From an uncultured Alphaproteobacteria bacterium (GTDB lineage Bacteria > Pseudomonadota > Alphaproteobacteria > RF32 > CAG-239): a stretch of 64,000 bases of DNA. This document shows, piece by piece, positions 1-7,581 of the stretch. The notes beneath the pieces were generated by a model. The model did no database searches and had not been told where the DNA came from. It worked only from the letters and a program-made list of their open reading frames with translations. The stretch spans positions 89,055 through 153,054 of the forward strand of contig CAKQRZ010000003.1 in NCBI GenBank assembly GCA_934271715.1. Reading direction: 5' to 3'. Position numbers and translations under genes: made by a program. Within the stretch, counting starts at the first letter, position 1. Each line of letters begins with the position of its first letter.

Positions 1-1
1 A

Positions 2-661
2 TCTAAAGAATTGTCCGATATTTTGGTATATTGCCGCCGCTTCGGCGTGCCTTTGGTTGCCATTACCAAAAATCCGGAAAGCTCGCTGGGCAAAAACAGC
101 GATTATGTTTTGAAACTGCCGAGCAACCGCGAAGCCTGCCCGTTAGGCTTGGCACCGACTTCATCCACCACCGCAACTTTGGTTATGGGCGATATTTTAG
201 CAGCCGATTTAATGGTGCGCCGCGGCTTTACAGAAGCTGATTTCCACTTGCGCCATCCGGGCGGCAAACTCGGTTCGGTTTTGCGCCATGTTTCGGATGT
301 TATGCACACCGGCGATGAAATGCCTCTAGTCAAAGACAACGCCATTATGCAGGATGCGTTGATTAAAATGTCGGAAAAAATGCTGGGCTGCGTCGGTATT
401 GTGAATGAAAACGGCGACTTAATCGGAATTATAACCGACGGCGATTTGCGCCGCTGGATGTCGCCTGATTTGATTACGGAAAAAGTTTCAAAAGTTATGA
501 CAAAGAATCCAAAAACGATTGCTCCGGATGCTTTAATTGCCGAAGCCGTAAATGTGATGAACAATACCGGCCGCGGCATTACAAACTTGTTTGTAGTAAA
601 AGGAACAAAACCGGTCGGCGTTATCCATATTCATGACTGCCTGAAAGCCGGAGTCAGCTAA
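2..661 (+). CDS. kdsD: Arabinose-5-phosphate isomerase (KdsD/KpsF family), 5' end outside window
   Basis: Interconverts ribulose-5-phosphate and arabinose-5-phosphate, the first step to the LPS inner-core sugar Kdo; cytoplasmic. The reading frame is open from base 2, so the gene starts before the window; the TTG at 11 is not taken as a start. What remains is the end of the SIS sugar-isomerase domain, with the family-typical SSTTATLVMGD stretch around residue 50, followed by two CBS repeats (first around VMHTGDEMPLV to ITDGDLRRWM, second around VMTKNPKTI to the C terminus). Its TAA overlaps the next ATG by one base (TAATG), pointing to translational coupling with the LPS-export gene. In enterobacteria a kdsC phosphatase gene lies between these two; it is absent here. 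Confidence 0.93.
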   Translation, partial: SKELSDILVYCRRFGVPLVAITKNPESSLGKNSDYVLKLPSNREACPLGLAPTSSTTATLVMGDILAADLMVRRGFTEADFHLRHPGGKLGSVLRHVSDVMHTGDEMPLVKDNAIMQDALIKMSEKMLGCVGIVNENGDLIGIITDGDLRRWMSPDLITEKVSKVMTKNPKTIAPDALIAEAVNVMNNTGRGITNLFVVKGTKPVGVIHIHDCLKAGVS

Positions 662-1719
662 TGTTTGATTCTCACAAGATAGACGACTATTTTGACGGAG
701 AACGTCCGTTTGAAAATGCCAAGCCCGACGACAAGCCTCAGACTTCCGGCTGGCTGCGCATTGTCAAACTCGGTTTTCCGTGCTTAGCAGCGGCTATCTT
801 CGGCGTAATGCTGGTTATGCCGAACATAAAAAAAAGCGTTGAGCTGCAAGATGATGTTACTATTCCGCGCAAGAATGAAATGGAAAAGCTGCATATAGAA
901 CAGACTGTTTATTATGCCACCGATTCAGAGAATCGGGTCAGCACCATAACGGCAGACAGCGTGGATGAAATTGCTCCGGGCGCCAAAGAGGTAAAAATAA
1001 ACACGCCGCGGGCTGATATTTCTACCGCAAACGGAAAAATTAAAGTTGCAGCCGATACCGGATTTTTCAATCAGGAAAAAAATATTTTAAAACTGCAGCA
1101 AAATGTGAATGCCTTAGATGAAAAAGGAACAAAAATAAAAACTCTTGCCGCAGAATATGACTTTACAAAAGAATACGGTTACGGAAATGAGCGTCTAAAT
1201 GCCGAAGGAGACTGGGGAGATTTAGAGGCACAGGGATTTGAATTTTTTAAGACCACAAATATTTTAGTGCTTAAAGGCAGACACGTTGTCACAACTTCGC
1301 AAGGCACCTTAACCGCCGACAAAGAAACCCGCTATTTTCAGGACGCCCGCAAAAGCGTATCGCGAGGCAATGTAGTGGTGCGTCAAGGCGACAATATTTT
1401 ATATGCCGACAAGCTGATTGCCCGCTATTCGGCTTCTAATGAGCTGGAACGCGCCGAAGCCTCCGGCAATGTAAAAATCATTACTCCGAAAGGCAAAGCT
1501 TATGGCAGCAGCGGTGTTTATAACCCTAAAACGGCAAAAGTGGAGCTAACCGGCAAAGTTAAATTGGAACAAAACGGAAATATTATTAACGGCGATAAAG
1601 CAGAAACAGATTTAAACACGCAAATCAGCCGAATTACCGGAAACAAAAAAACAGGCGGCCGGATTACCGGTACATTTTACAGCAAAAGGAAAGCAAATGA
1701 CAAAGAATCAGACAAATGA
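661..1719 (+). CDS. LPS export protein, apparent LptC-LptA (OstA-like) fusion
   Basis: 352 aa. An N-terminal cytoplasmic tail and one membrane segment (about residues 33-54) are followed by an LptC-like periplasmic region (about 70-200), then a second LptA/OstA-like region (about 205-335) with repeating beta-strand patterns such as GNVVVRQGDNILYADKLIARY shortened to its core NVVVRQGD and LYADKL. LptC and LptA normally are separate proteins of about 190 and 170 aa that form the periplasmic bridge carrying LPS from LptB2FG to LptD. The length and the absence of another lptA before lptB support a fusion. Its end overlaps the lptB start by 23 bp. The two-domain reading is from sequence style, not a profile search. 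Confidence 0.85.
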   Translation: MFDSHKIDDYFDGERPFENAKPDDKPQTSGWLRIVKLGFPCLAAAIFGVMLVMPNIKKSVELQDDVTIPRKNEMEKLHIEQTVYYATDSENRVSTITADSVDEIAPGAKEVKINTPRADISTANGKIKVAADTGFFNQEKNILKLQQNVNALDEKGTKIKTLAAEYDFTKEYGYGNERLNAEGDWGDLEAQGFEFFKTTNILVLKGRHVVTTSQGTLTADKETRYFQDARKSVSRGNVVVRQGDNILYADKLIARYSASNELERAEASGNVKIITPKGKAYGSSGVYNPKTAKVELTGKVKLEQNGNIINGDKAETDLNTQISRITGNKKTGGRITGTFYSKRKANDKESDK

Positions 1720-2443
1720 AACCGAAGAGCTGGAAATTTTCAATATCGGCAAAAAATATAAAAAACGCACGGTGCTGAAAAACGTTTCGCTGCATGTTAA
1801 AAAGGGCGAAGCCGTCGGGCTGCTCGGTCCTAACGGCGCCGGTAAAACCACTTGCTTTTATTGCGTTACCGGCTTAATCACTCCAGATTACGGCGATGTT
1901 TATATCGGCGGCAAAGATATTACCGACATGCCGATGTATAAACGCGCGCGCATGGGTATCGGCTATTTGCCGCAGGAAGCCTCCATTTTCCGCACCTTGA
2001 GCGTTGAAGACAATATTAAGGCTATTCTGCAAATTGTAATAGATGACGAAAACGAGCGCGAAACCATGCTGGAAGAACTGCTGAGCGAATTTTCTATTGC
2101 CCACCTGCGCAAATCTCCGGCCTTGGCGCTATCCGGCGGTGAGCGGCGCCGTTTGGAAATTGCCCGCGCGCTGGCCAGCAAGCCGAGTTTTATTTTGCTG
2201 GACGAGCCTTTGGCCGGTATTGACCCTATTGCTGTCGGCGAAATCCGCACTTTGGTGTCACAGCTGAAAAACCGCGGCTTGGGCGTGCTGATTACCGACC
2301 ACAATGTGCGCGAAACTCTGGATATTATTGACCGAGCCTATATTCTGCACAGCGGAACGGTTTTGATGGAGGGAACGCCGGACGAGATTGTAGCCAATGA
2401 AGAAGTCCGCAAAGTATATTTGGGAGATAATTTCACACTATAA
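1697..2443 (+). CDS. lptB: LPS export ABC transporter ATP-binding protein LptB
   Basis: Cytoplasmic ATPase that powers LPS extraction by LptFG. 248 aa, the usual family length. Walker A GPNGAGKTT at residues 44-52, Q-loop Gln93, signature LSGGE at 145-149, Walker B ending FILLDE with catalytic Glu170, and switch His202 are all intact. The phrase PLAGIDPIAVGEI after Walker B is typical of LptB. It overlaps the fused LptC-LptA gene by 23 bp, so the two are almost certainly co-translated. In most proteobacteria rpoN follows directly; here only a 96-bp gap and then hpf follow. Confidence 0.96.
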   Translation: MTKNQTNETEELEIFNIGKKYKKRTVLKNVSLHVKKGEAVGLLGPNGAGKTTCFYCVTGLITPDYGDVYIGGKDITDMPMYKRARMGIGYLPQEASIFRTLSVEDNIKAILQIVIDDENERETMLEELLSEFSIAHLRKSPALALSGGERRRLEIARALASKPSFILLDEPLAGIDPIAVGEIRTLVSQLKNRGLGVLITDHNVRETLDIIDRAYILHSGTVLMEGTPDEIVANEEVRKVYLGDNFTL

Positions 2444-2455
2444 AAAAGTATGTTG

Positions 2456-2483
2456 TTTACTTTTGCTTAAACAGTGTTATACT
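2456..2483 (+). promoter_or_regulatory. Candidate sigma-70-type promoter for hpf
   Basis: TTTACT at 2456-2461, 16-bp spacer, TATACT at 2478-2483. It sits in the 96-bp gap after lptB and about 55 bp before the hpf start, suggesting hpf-ptsN has its own promoter. Confidence 0.5.
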
Positions 2484-2539
2484 ATAAAACAGTTACAAAA
2501 GGCGATTGTGCCGAAATAATTAACATAATGAGGTAAATC

Positions 2540-3100
2540 ATGAAAATTACATTAACAGGAAAACAAGTAGACATCAGCGACAGACTGCGCAACCGTGTTG
2601 AAGAAGCCGTTGAAAATGCCGTAAACAAGTATTTTAATGCGCCTATCAGCTGCAGCGTTGCTTTTTCTAAAGACGGCGAAGATTTCAGAGCCGAAGTTAC
2701 TGTGCATCCGGCTAAAAACATTGTTTTGAAAGGCACCGGCGTTGCCGCAGATCCTTATTCTGCTTTTGACAATGCTAATGAGCATATTGCCACCCGCCTG
2801 CGCCGTCAAAAAACAAAATTGAACGACCATAAAGGCAAAACCGGTATTGTGGAAATGGCTCACGCAGCTGTGTTCCCTGTTAAAGAAACCGAAGATGAAA
2901 TGAGCATTGACGAATCTGCTCCGCTGACTATTGCCGAAACTGATGCCAACATCAAAGTCTGCACCGTAAGCGAAGCTGTTATGTATATGGATTTGGCAGA
3001 TGAAAATGCTTTGATGTTCCGCAACAGCGCAAACAACCGCATCAGCATGGTATATCGCCGCAAAGACGGCAACATCGGCTGGGTTGAACCTGCAGAATAA
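2540..3100 (+). CDS. hpf: Ribosome hibernation promoting factor, long form
   Basis: Binds the 30S subunit in the tRNA/mRNA channel and promotes inactive ribosome dimers in stationary phase. 186 aa: an N-terminal HPF/YfiA domain (about 1-100, with the basic HIATRLRRQKTKL helix) and a C-terminal dimerisation domain (about 130-186, ending YRRKDGNIGWVEP), which marks the long form common in alphaproteobacteria and Gram-positives. The start at 2540 is preceded by GAGGTAAATC. Followed 23 bp later by ptsN, the conserved neighbour. Confidence 0.93.
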   Translation: MKITLTGKQVDISDRLRNRVEEAVENAVNKYFNAPISCSVAFSKDGEDFRAEVTVHPAKNIVLKGTGVAADPYSAFDNANEHIATRLRRQKTKLNDHKGKTGIVEMAHAAVFPVKETEDEMSIDESAPLTIAETDANIKVCTVSEAVMYMDLADENALMFRNSANNRISMVYRRKDGNIGWVEPAE

Positions 3101-3123
3101 TTTTTTACTTAAAGGGATTGAAA

Positions 3124-3567
3124 ATGGGAATATCGGATATCTTGTCTGAAGACATGGTGCTGGCTGGTGTTGAAGCCGGAAATAAGCGCGGCTTGCTTGA
3201 ACAGCTGTCGGCTTTTGTTGCCGAAAAAGAAAATATAGATAAAAATTCTATCTTTGAAGCAATATTAGAACGCGAAAATTTAGGCTCTACCGGCTATGGC
3301 GACGGTATTGCTTTCCCTCATGCCCGCATAGAAGGCTTAGATAAAGTTATTGCCGTATTTGCCCGCTTGGATAAAGGAATTGAATATGATTCGCTGGATT
3401 CTCATCCGGTTGATTTGATAGCATTTCTGCTTTCTCCGGAAAAAAGCGGCGAAGACCATTTACAGGCTTTGGCTGTGATGTCCAGAGTGCTGAAAGACGC
3501 AGAGACCTGCCGCAAAATCCGCGAAGCTAAATCGGCTCATGAAATTTATTTAGCCCTGCAAAAGTAA
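3124..3567 (+). CDS. ptsN: Nitrogen-regulatory PTS EIIA protein PtsN
   Basis: Phosphoryl acceptor of the regulatory (nitrogen) PTS, which controls potassium transport, metabolism and stress responses rather than sugar uptake. 147 aa, usual length; the phosphorylated histidine lies in FPHAR at residue 66, preceded by the typical ENLGSTGYGDGIA. The ATG at 3124 is chosen over the TTG at 3118 because AAAGGG (3111-3116) is correctly spaced only from the ATG. It is the last gene of the block and a terminator follows. Confidence 0.94.
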   Translation: MGISDILSEDMVLAGVEAGNKRGLLEQLSAFVAEKENIDKNSIFEAILERENLGSTGYGDGIAFPHARIEGLDKVIAVFARLDKGIEYDSLDSHPVDLIAFLLSPEKSGEDHLQALAVMSRVLKDAETCRKIREAKSAHEIYLALQK

Positions 3568-3590
3568 AAAATACTGTTACTTTGATTTAA

Positions 3591-3615
3591 AGCCTCCTAA
3601 AAAAGGAGGCTTTTT
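3591..3615 (+). terminator. Intrinsic terminator after ptsN
   Basis: Perfect 8-bp stem AGCCTCCT / AGGAGGCT (3591-3598 with 3604-3611), a five-A loop and a T run. Confidence 0.85.
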
Positions 3616-3619
3616 GCTA

Positions 3620-3647
3620 TTGACGCTGAAAAGTTTTATGCTATTTT
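3620..3647 (+). promoter_or_regulatory. Candidate promoter for the 3692 gene
   Basis: TTGACG at 3620-3625, 16-bp spacer, TATTTT at 3642-3647; about 45 bp upstream of the ATG. Confidence 0.4.
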
Positions 3648-3691
3648 AAAGCTGATATAAAATTATTTATAACATTATTAAATTTTAGCTT

Positions 3692-4009
3692 ATGAAAAAT
3701 GAAGATTTTACCAATAATCCGCAGCGTGCGGTTATTGCTTATGCCGAACCAAGCTACAGCGGTGTTGCCCTTTCTTATGTTTTTCCCAGTCACACAGAGG
3801 AAAATGCCAAAACTATCTCAAAATTTGTTTTGGTAGAAGACGGCGAACCTTTATATAAGGCAGCTTGCGGGGCTATGGTTGGAGATGAAGCCGAGGTTGA
3901 TGAAGACGGTATGCTGGTGCAGATACTCTCTCAACCTTTATGGAAGCGGCTGAAAAACTACTGGTTTTTATTCAAAAACCGAAGAAATCACAAAAAGAAC
4001 ACCTTGTAA
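3692..4009 (+). CDS. Hypothetical protein, 105 aa
   Basis: Not recognised. Acidic first two thirds and a basic, aromatic C terminus (from about PLWKRLKNYW on). No signal peptide or clear membrane span. Single-gene unit: a promoter-like sequence lies upstream and the stop codon sits inside a terminator hairpin. Codon use looks like that of its neighbours. Existence as a gene is supported by promoter and terminator framing rather than by homology. Confidence 0.6.
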   Translation: MKNEDFTNNPQRAVIAYAEPSYSGVALSYVFPSHTEENAKTISKFVLVEDGEPLYKAACGAMVGDEAEVDEDGMLVQILSQPLWKRLKNYWFLFKNRRNHKKNTL

Positions 4010-4027
4010 TTTTACGAGGTGTTTTTT
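3998..4027 (+). terminator. Intrinsic terminator overlapping the end of the 3692 gene
   Basis: AACACCT...AGGTGTT stem (from 3998 to 4022) with a following T6; the stop codon is within the stem. Confidence 0.8.
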
Positions 4028-4047
4028 GTTGTTATGCAGCAATTAGG

Positions 4048-4092
4048 TTGCATTGCCATCTGTTTTCACCTATATGTTTTTTATAACATATA
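4048..4092 (+). promoter_or_regulatory. Candidate promoter with an overlapping 8-bp inverted repeat
   Basis: TTGCAT at 4048-4053, 17-bp spacer, TATATG at 4071-4076. The -10 is the left arm of a perfect inverted repeat TATATGTT (4071-4078) / AACATATA (4085-4092), a layout typical of a repressor site. Serves the gene at 4108. Confidence 0.35.
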
Positions 4093-4107
4093 TATAAGGA
4101 ATAAAAA

Positions 4108-4590
4108 ATGGATGATGAAGAAATTATACCGCCTAAAATGCTGGGAGAATTAAGTTTGTTATTTATGCAGCAAAACGCTCTGCGCAACAGCAAAGATTTA
4201 CAGCTGCAAATTATTGAGTGGGCGAAAAAACTTTTGGCAGAAAGCCGAAAAGAGTGGAGCGATATGCACAACACGCTATTAGACGCGGTTATTCAAACGG
4301 ATAGAAAAAACGAAGCGCAAAGAAAAAGCAAAGAACGCGATAAAAAATACGCACCGTTCCGCGAATATTTCAAAAAGCTGCAGCAAGAAAAATATCTGCT
4401 GGCTCAGAGCAGCGGAGGCAAATTAACTGCCAACGGCTTTGTGGAATGGTTTTTGAAAAATAAAGCTCAAAACATTGAGATTCCGTATGTCAAACAAAAC
4501 CAAAAGAATAAACTGCGGCAGCTGGCACAACAAAATAATCGGGAATTTAAAAAGCTTTTGCATGCTAAAGCTAATTTTAGCCTGCTATAG
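4108..4590 (+). CDS. Hypothetical protein, 160 aa, predicted helical and charged
   Basis: Not recognised. Rich in Lys, Glu and Gln, predicted almost all helical with a possible coiled coil between about 65 and 100, no membrane segment or signal peptide. AAGGAA lies just upstream of the ATG. First gene of the accessory stretch that continues with the proline-rich protein at 4665; whether they are one operon is unclear because 74 bp separate them. Could be a cytoplasmic chaperone or accessory protein for the next gene, but nothing in the sequence proves that. Confidence 0.6.
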   Translation: MDDEEIIPPKMLGELSLLFMQQNALRNSKDLQLQIIEWAKKLLAESRKEWSDMHNTLLDAVIQTDRKNEAQRKSKERDKKYAPFREYFKKLQQEKYLLAQSSGGKLTANGFVEWFLKNKAQNIEIPYVKQNQKNKLRQLAQQNNREFKKLLHAKANFSLL

Positions 4591-4664
4591 CGGATTTTCA
4601 AAGCATTTTGTTTCTGTTAAAGTTTAGTCATAAAATTCAATCAATGAAACAAAGGAGGAAAAAT

Positions 4665-5432
4665 ATGACTGAATTTTCAAGAGAACTTATTTTTGGCAAA
4701 CGCCCGATACGCAGAACAGACCGCAAACCCGGCGAAAGCGAATGGTATTATTTGGACCCGCGCGGAGCAAGCACTTTTTCGGATATGAAAAAAATTGATG
4801 TGCCAACCGAAAACACGCCGAATCCGTATGCTAACGAAATCCAAAACTATCTCTATAAAAATGATGAATACAATTATAGAGAACTGTACGGAGATACCCC
4901 GCCGCCAGCCCCTCAGCCATCCACACAGCCTGCAACTCAGGAAAATAATACACTAAATCAAATAGGGAAAAATCTTAATAATATTTTAAAAAGCAAAAGT
5001 TTAGGCAATAATGCCAACACGTTATATAACTGGAGCGTTGATGGAGTTGAAAGACTTATATCCCCGCAAACAAATAAACAAAGCTATCAAAACCTATCTT
5101 CTCTAGGACAAGCAGAAGCTGAAGCTCAAAGATTGCAACCAATTCCAATATCTGATGTAAATAAGCATCAATATGTAAGTTGTGTTGGTGCTTTTGATAG
5201 TTCATTATCAGCAAATGCTACAATGACTGCTGGGATATGGAAAGAGATACGTGATTTATATAGAAAACTTTATAAAGAGAGGGAGAAATATAAAAATTAT
5301 ACTAAATCGGAAATTATTCAAGATAGCTTCAAAGATTTGGGAAATGATGCAATAGGTATTGCCAAAGGGCTATCTGCGAATAATATAGAAGAATGCAATT
5401 ACATATTGCCGCCACAAGCCCGTAGAAAATAA
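4665..5432 (+). CDS. Hypothetical protein with proline-rich linker, candidate secreted effector
   Basis: 255 aa from the ATG at 4665, chosen because AAAGGAGG lies just upstream; an earlier in-frame ATG-less extension to 4608 has no ribosome site. Basic N-terminal region (about 1-30), Tyr/Asn-rich segment, then a Pro/Gln/Thr linker around residues 85-100, and a C-terminal domain (about 165-255) with two cysteines. No signal peptide or membrane span. It is followed by five small membrane-protein genes, and a fragment of its own DNA (5071-5105) recurs at 8516-8550. This layout resembles secreted-toxin plus membrane-immunity cassettes, but no known toxin domain was recognised. Function unknown. 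Confidence 0.6.
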   Translation: MTEFSRELIFGKRPIRRTDRKPGESEWYYLDPRGASTFSDMKKIDVPTENTPNPYANEIQNYLYKNDEYNYRELYGDTPPPAPQPSTQPATQENNTLNQIGKNLNNILKSKSLGNNANTLYNWSVDGVERLISPQTNKQSYQNLSSLGQAEAEAQRLQPIPISDVNKHQYVSCVGAFDSSLSANATMTAGIWKEIRDLYRKLYKEREKYKNYTKSEIIQDSFKDLGNDAIGIAKGLSANNIEECNYILPPQARRK

Positions 5433-5442
5433 TAATATTAAC

Positions 5443-5484
5443 AACCTGATAATAGTTGATTGACAAATCGGCTATTATCAGGTT
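5443..5484. repeat. 13-bp perfect inverted repeat
   Basis: AACCTGATAATAG (5443-5455) and CTATTATCAGGTT (5472-5484) with a 16-nt loop. Lies in the gap between the 4665 and 5524 genes. No T run follows, so it may be an operator or a processing or stability hairpin rather than a standard terminator. Confidence 0.7.
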
Positions 5485-5523
5485 AATATGTATTTATCAA
5501 GTTATGCAATCAAAGGATTTGTT

Positions 5524-5865
5524 ATGCAGAAAGTCTTAGGTTATTTAATCAGCGGTGTAAAAGTATTAGATAAAATTGCTTATTGCATTCTATTTTTAAA
5601 TATTTTCTTTCTGTTTTTTGCAGTTTTCAGATTTGACTTGTTCGGAACAGACGTCAGCAAATATACAAACCTAAACTTAGCTAAAAAGAATATAGATATT
5701 ATATTTAACCTTTTATGCTTGCAAAGTATTTTGTTTGTATTAAAAAATAAGTACCCGAAAATTGTAAATATAGAAATTATTTTGTGGATTTTAATGTTTC
5801 TGTTAATTCCATATTTTATTTATCAAATTCCATCTATACAGCAAGCTTATAACTTTGGAGCATAA
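5524..5865 (+). CDS. Small integral membrane protein, 113 aa
   Basis: Not recognised. Three to four hydrophobic spans and few charges. The ATG at 5524 is preferred to 5488 because AAAGGA precedes it and the 5488 start lies next to the inverted-repeat arm. The next start (5867) follows immediately, so the genes are probably co-transcribed. Could be an immunity-like or accessory membrane protein of the 4665 gene; that is inference from position only. Confidence 0.6.
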   Translation: MQKVLGYLISGVKVLDKIAYCILFLNIFFLFFAVFRFDLFGTDVSKYTNLNLAKKNIDIIFNLLCLQSILFVLKNKYPKIVNIEIILWILMFLLIPYFIYQIPSIQQAYNFGA

Positions 5866-5866
5866 T

Positions 5867-6229
5867 ATGAAAAAATTGTTTTGGTATATATGGTCATTTT
5901 TTCTGCTTCTGATAATCGGGCATTATATATATGCTCTGAATAACAGCAACAGCATAGAAATAGTAAATACGGAACATAAATTTTATTTATGCGTACTGGG
6001 GTTATCGGCGATTAGTTTGACGAATCTGAAATATGGGAAAGCCCTGATTTATTTCATTTTATTTTTTATGGCTCATTGTTTAGCAGCTCTGCCGGAAATG
6101 CAAACGATAATGATTTTAGACGACTGTAATGAGGGAAGATGCCAAGCAGCCGAAGAAATGGGACTTGTTAAGATACACGATAATAAAATTGAATATATTG
6201 ACGATAAAATAGAATATAAAACTAAATAG
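5867..6229 (+). CDS. Small membrane protein, 120 aa
   Basis: Not recognised. About three membrane spans in the first 75 residues, then a charged cytoplasmic-type tail with two close cysteines (DDCNEGRC) and a Lys/Asp-rich end. The ATG at 5867 is chosen because TTTGGAG overlapping the end of the previous gene is its ribosome site; a TTG at 5855 would be in that site. Only one base separates it from the previous stop. Confidence 0.6.
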   Translation: MKKLFWYIWSFFLLLIIGHYIYALNNSNSIEIVNTEHKFYLCVLGLSAISLTNLKYGKALIYFILFFMAHCLAALPEMQTIMILDDCNEGRCQAAEEMGLVKIHDNKIEYIDDKIEYKTK

Positions 6230-6248
6230 CAACTGAATGTGAAATGCC

Positions 6249-6449
6249 ATGAACTTGTTGAAAAATATATTAAACGATTCTATTAGCTTGCTTATATGGA
6301 TAATTGCGTTTGTCGGTATTGCATTTTTGATTGTCCAAGCTTTTTACTATTGGGATTATTATATTAACTTTGAGCAAAATAGTAAAATCATTCAAGAATG
6401 TATAAATCAAGGAAACAGTGAAGAATCTTGCAAAAACAGAGTTTATTAG
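6249..6449 (+). CDS. Small single-span membrane protein, 66 aa, SCKNR family
   Basis: Not recognised. One membrane span (about 12-35), then a short tail ending QGNSEESCKNRVY. The gene at 7025 encodes the same architecture with a matching tail (GLSEQSCKNRLF), so the two are paralogues with two conserved cysteines in the exposed tail. Lies in the run of small membrane-protein genes after 4665. Confidence 0.55.
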   Translation: MNLLKNILNDSISLLIWIIAFVGIAFLIVQAFYYWDYYINFEQNSKIIQECINQGNSEESCKNRVY

Positions 6450-6470
6450 CTGTAAAAAAGGAATCGAGAA

Positions 6471-7022
6471 GTGTCTTATGTCAAAAATATCTTTAATCCA
6501 ATAACATGGAAGTCGGTCGGTTATACCGTATGGTTTGCGCTTATTACTTGGCTGATGACTAAAGTTCAGGAAGTCGGTTTATATGATAACAGTCAAGGCT
6601 CAAGATGCGATTACAAATTGTGGGCTGACGGACAAATTTATCAATGGCTCTGGGATGGGCAGCCTTGTGCTTATACCGCTGAATTTTTGATTGGTTATAT
6701 TTACTTTTTGGCATTATACTTACTGTTTGATTATGTCCGCAGGAAAATAGCCGGCGTTAATCCGGCTATTCGCTGGCGGATTGCGGAAGTTTGTGTGTGG
6801 TTTGCCTTATATTGGGGTTGCTTGTTATTTTTGACAGTAACAGAACTTACTGCATTTAATTTAACCTTGTTTGGCAATTCATTTCTAGGAACGTTGTTAT
6901 TTTTCGCACCGCTTTTGGGAGCTGCCGTCGGTACTAATTATCTAAGGTCACGCGCTGAACTATGGATATTGGGTCTGGTAATTGCCTTTTGCACCGTGTT
7001 GTATATAGTATTTGGAGTTTAA
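6471..7022 (+). CDS. Multi-span membrane protein, 183 aa
   Basis: Not recognised. Four to five hydrophobic spans with two cysteines in the first outside loop. The start is taken as the GTG at 6471 (AAAGGAATC upstream); the ATG at 6478 is out of frame. Followed after two bases by the next small membrane-protein gene. The last 39 bp of this gene, with the start of the next, recur as a fragment at 8611-8677. Confidence 0.55.
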   Translation: MSYVKNIFNPITWKSVGYTVWFALITWLMTKVQEVGLYDNSQGSRCDYKLWADGQIYQWLWDGQPCAYTAEFLIGYIYFLALYLLFDYVRRKIAGVNPAIRWRIAEVCVWFALYWGCLLFLTVTELTAFNLTLFGNSFLGTLLFFAPLLGAAVGTNYLRSRAELWILGLVIAFCTVLYIVFGV

Positions 7023-7024
7023 AC

Positions 7025-7216
7025 ATGTTAAAAAGAATTGGTAAATATATTGGTTACATATTGCTTTTATTATGTTCCTTAATAGTTATCGGCCTAGCCA
7101 TAGGACTTGGTTTTGGTTATTATGTAGAGTACGGCAATAAGTGCAACGACTCATTTATTACCGGCTGCATGGCTGCCGGTTTGAGCGAACAATCTTGTAA
7201 AAACAGACTATTTTAG
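7025..7216 (+). CDS. Small single-span membrane protein, 63 aa, SCKNR family
   Basis: Paralogue of the 6249 product: one glycine-rich membrane span (about 10-33) and a tail with CNDSFITGC and GLSEQSCKNRLF. The ATG at 7025 is chosen because TTTGGAG lies upstream and because the duplicated copy of this region (8611-8677) preserves this start. Function unknown. Confidence 0.6.
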   Translation: MLKRIGKYIGYILLLLCSLIVIGLAIGLGFGYYVEYGNKCNDSFITGCMAAGLSEQSCKNRLF

Positions 7217-7346
7217 CAATAAGAAGTGGATAGAGAATAAAAAAAGTAGAAAATCTTCAGAGTTTTGCCAACAAACTTGGCTGGAACTGCTAAAACAGGA
7301 TTGATTAAAAAAACTTTTAACGGCTAAATTGCAAATATTTTAGCGC

Positions 7347-7375
7347 TTGACTTTAAGCTTATGTTATGGTATTGG
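7347..7375 (+). promoter_or_regulatory. Candidate promoter for the (CT)-repeat gene
   Basis: TTGACT at 7347-7352, 17-bp spacer, TATTGG at 7370-7375, followed by AGAGGAAAG and an ATG at 7409. Confidence 0.45.
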
Positions 7376-7431
7376 TATGTAAACAACCTAATTTTAGAGG
7401 AAAGAAAGATGAAAAATAAGCTAAACAAAGG

Positions 7432-7446
7432 TCTCTCTCTCTCTCT
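7432..7446 (+). repeat. Dinucleotide repeat T(CT)7 just after a start codon
   Basis: Fifteen bases of uninterrupted CT repeat beginning in codon 8 of the 7409 ORF; such tracts mutate by slipped-strand mispairing. Confidence 0.85.
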
Positions 7447-7581
7447 GCAAATCCTAAGCATCTGATTAAAGGCGTATTTTTTGCCGCCCAGCGTGTTCTG
7501 GTGGAGTTCGGCGTAAAAAATCACACATTCGGAAATAACACATTCAGAACGAAACAGACGGACGTTTCTGGTCTGGGCTGT

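Noticed and set aside
2..661. Start at the TTG at 11 for the first gene.
   Set aside because: The frame is open to the window edge and the protein lacks most of its SIS domain; it is a truncated gene, not a short one.
5488..5523. Start at 5488 for the 113-aa membrane protein.
   Set aside because: The start lies 3 bp after the inverted-repeat arm, without a ribosome site; the ATG at 5524 has AAAGGA.
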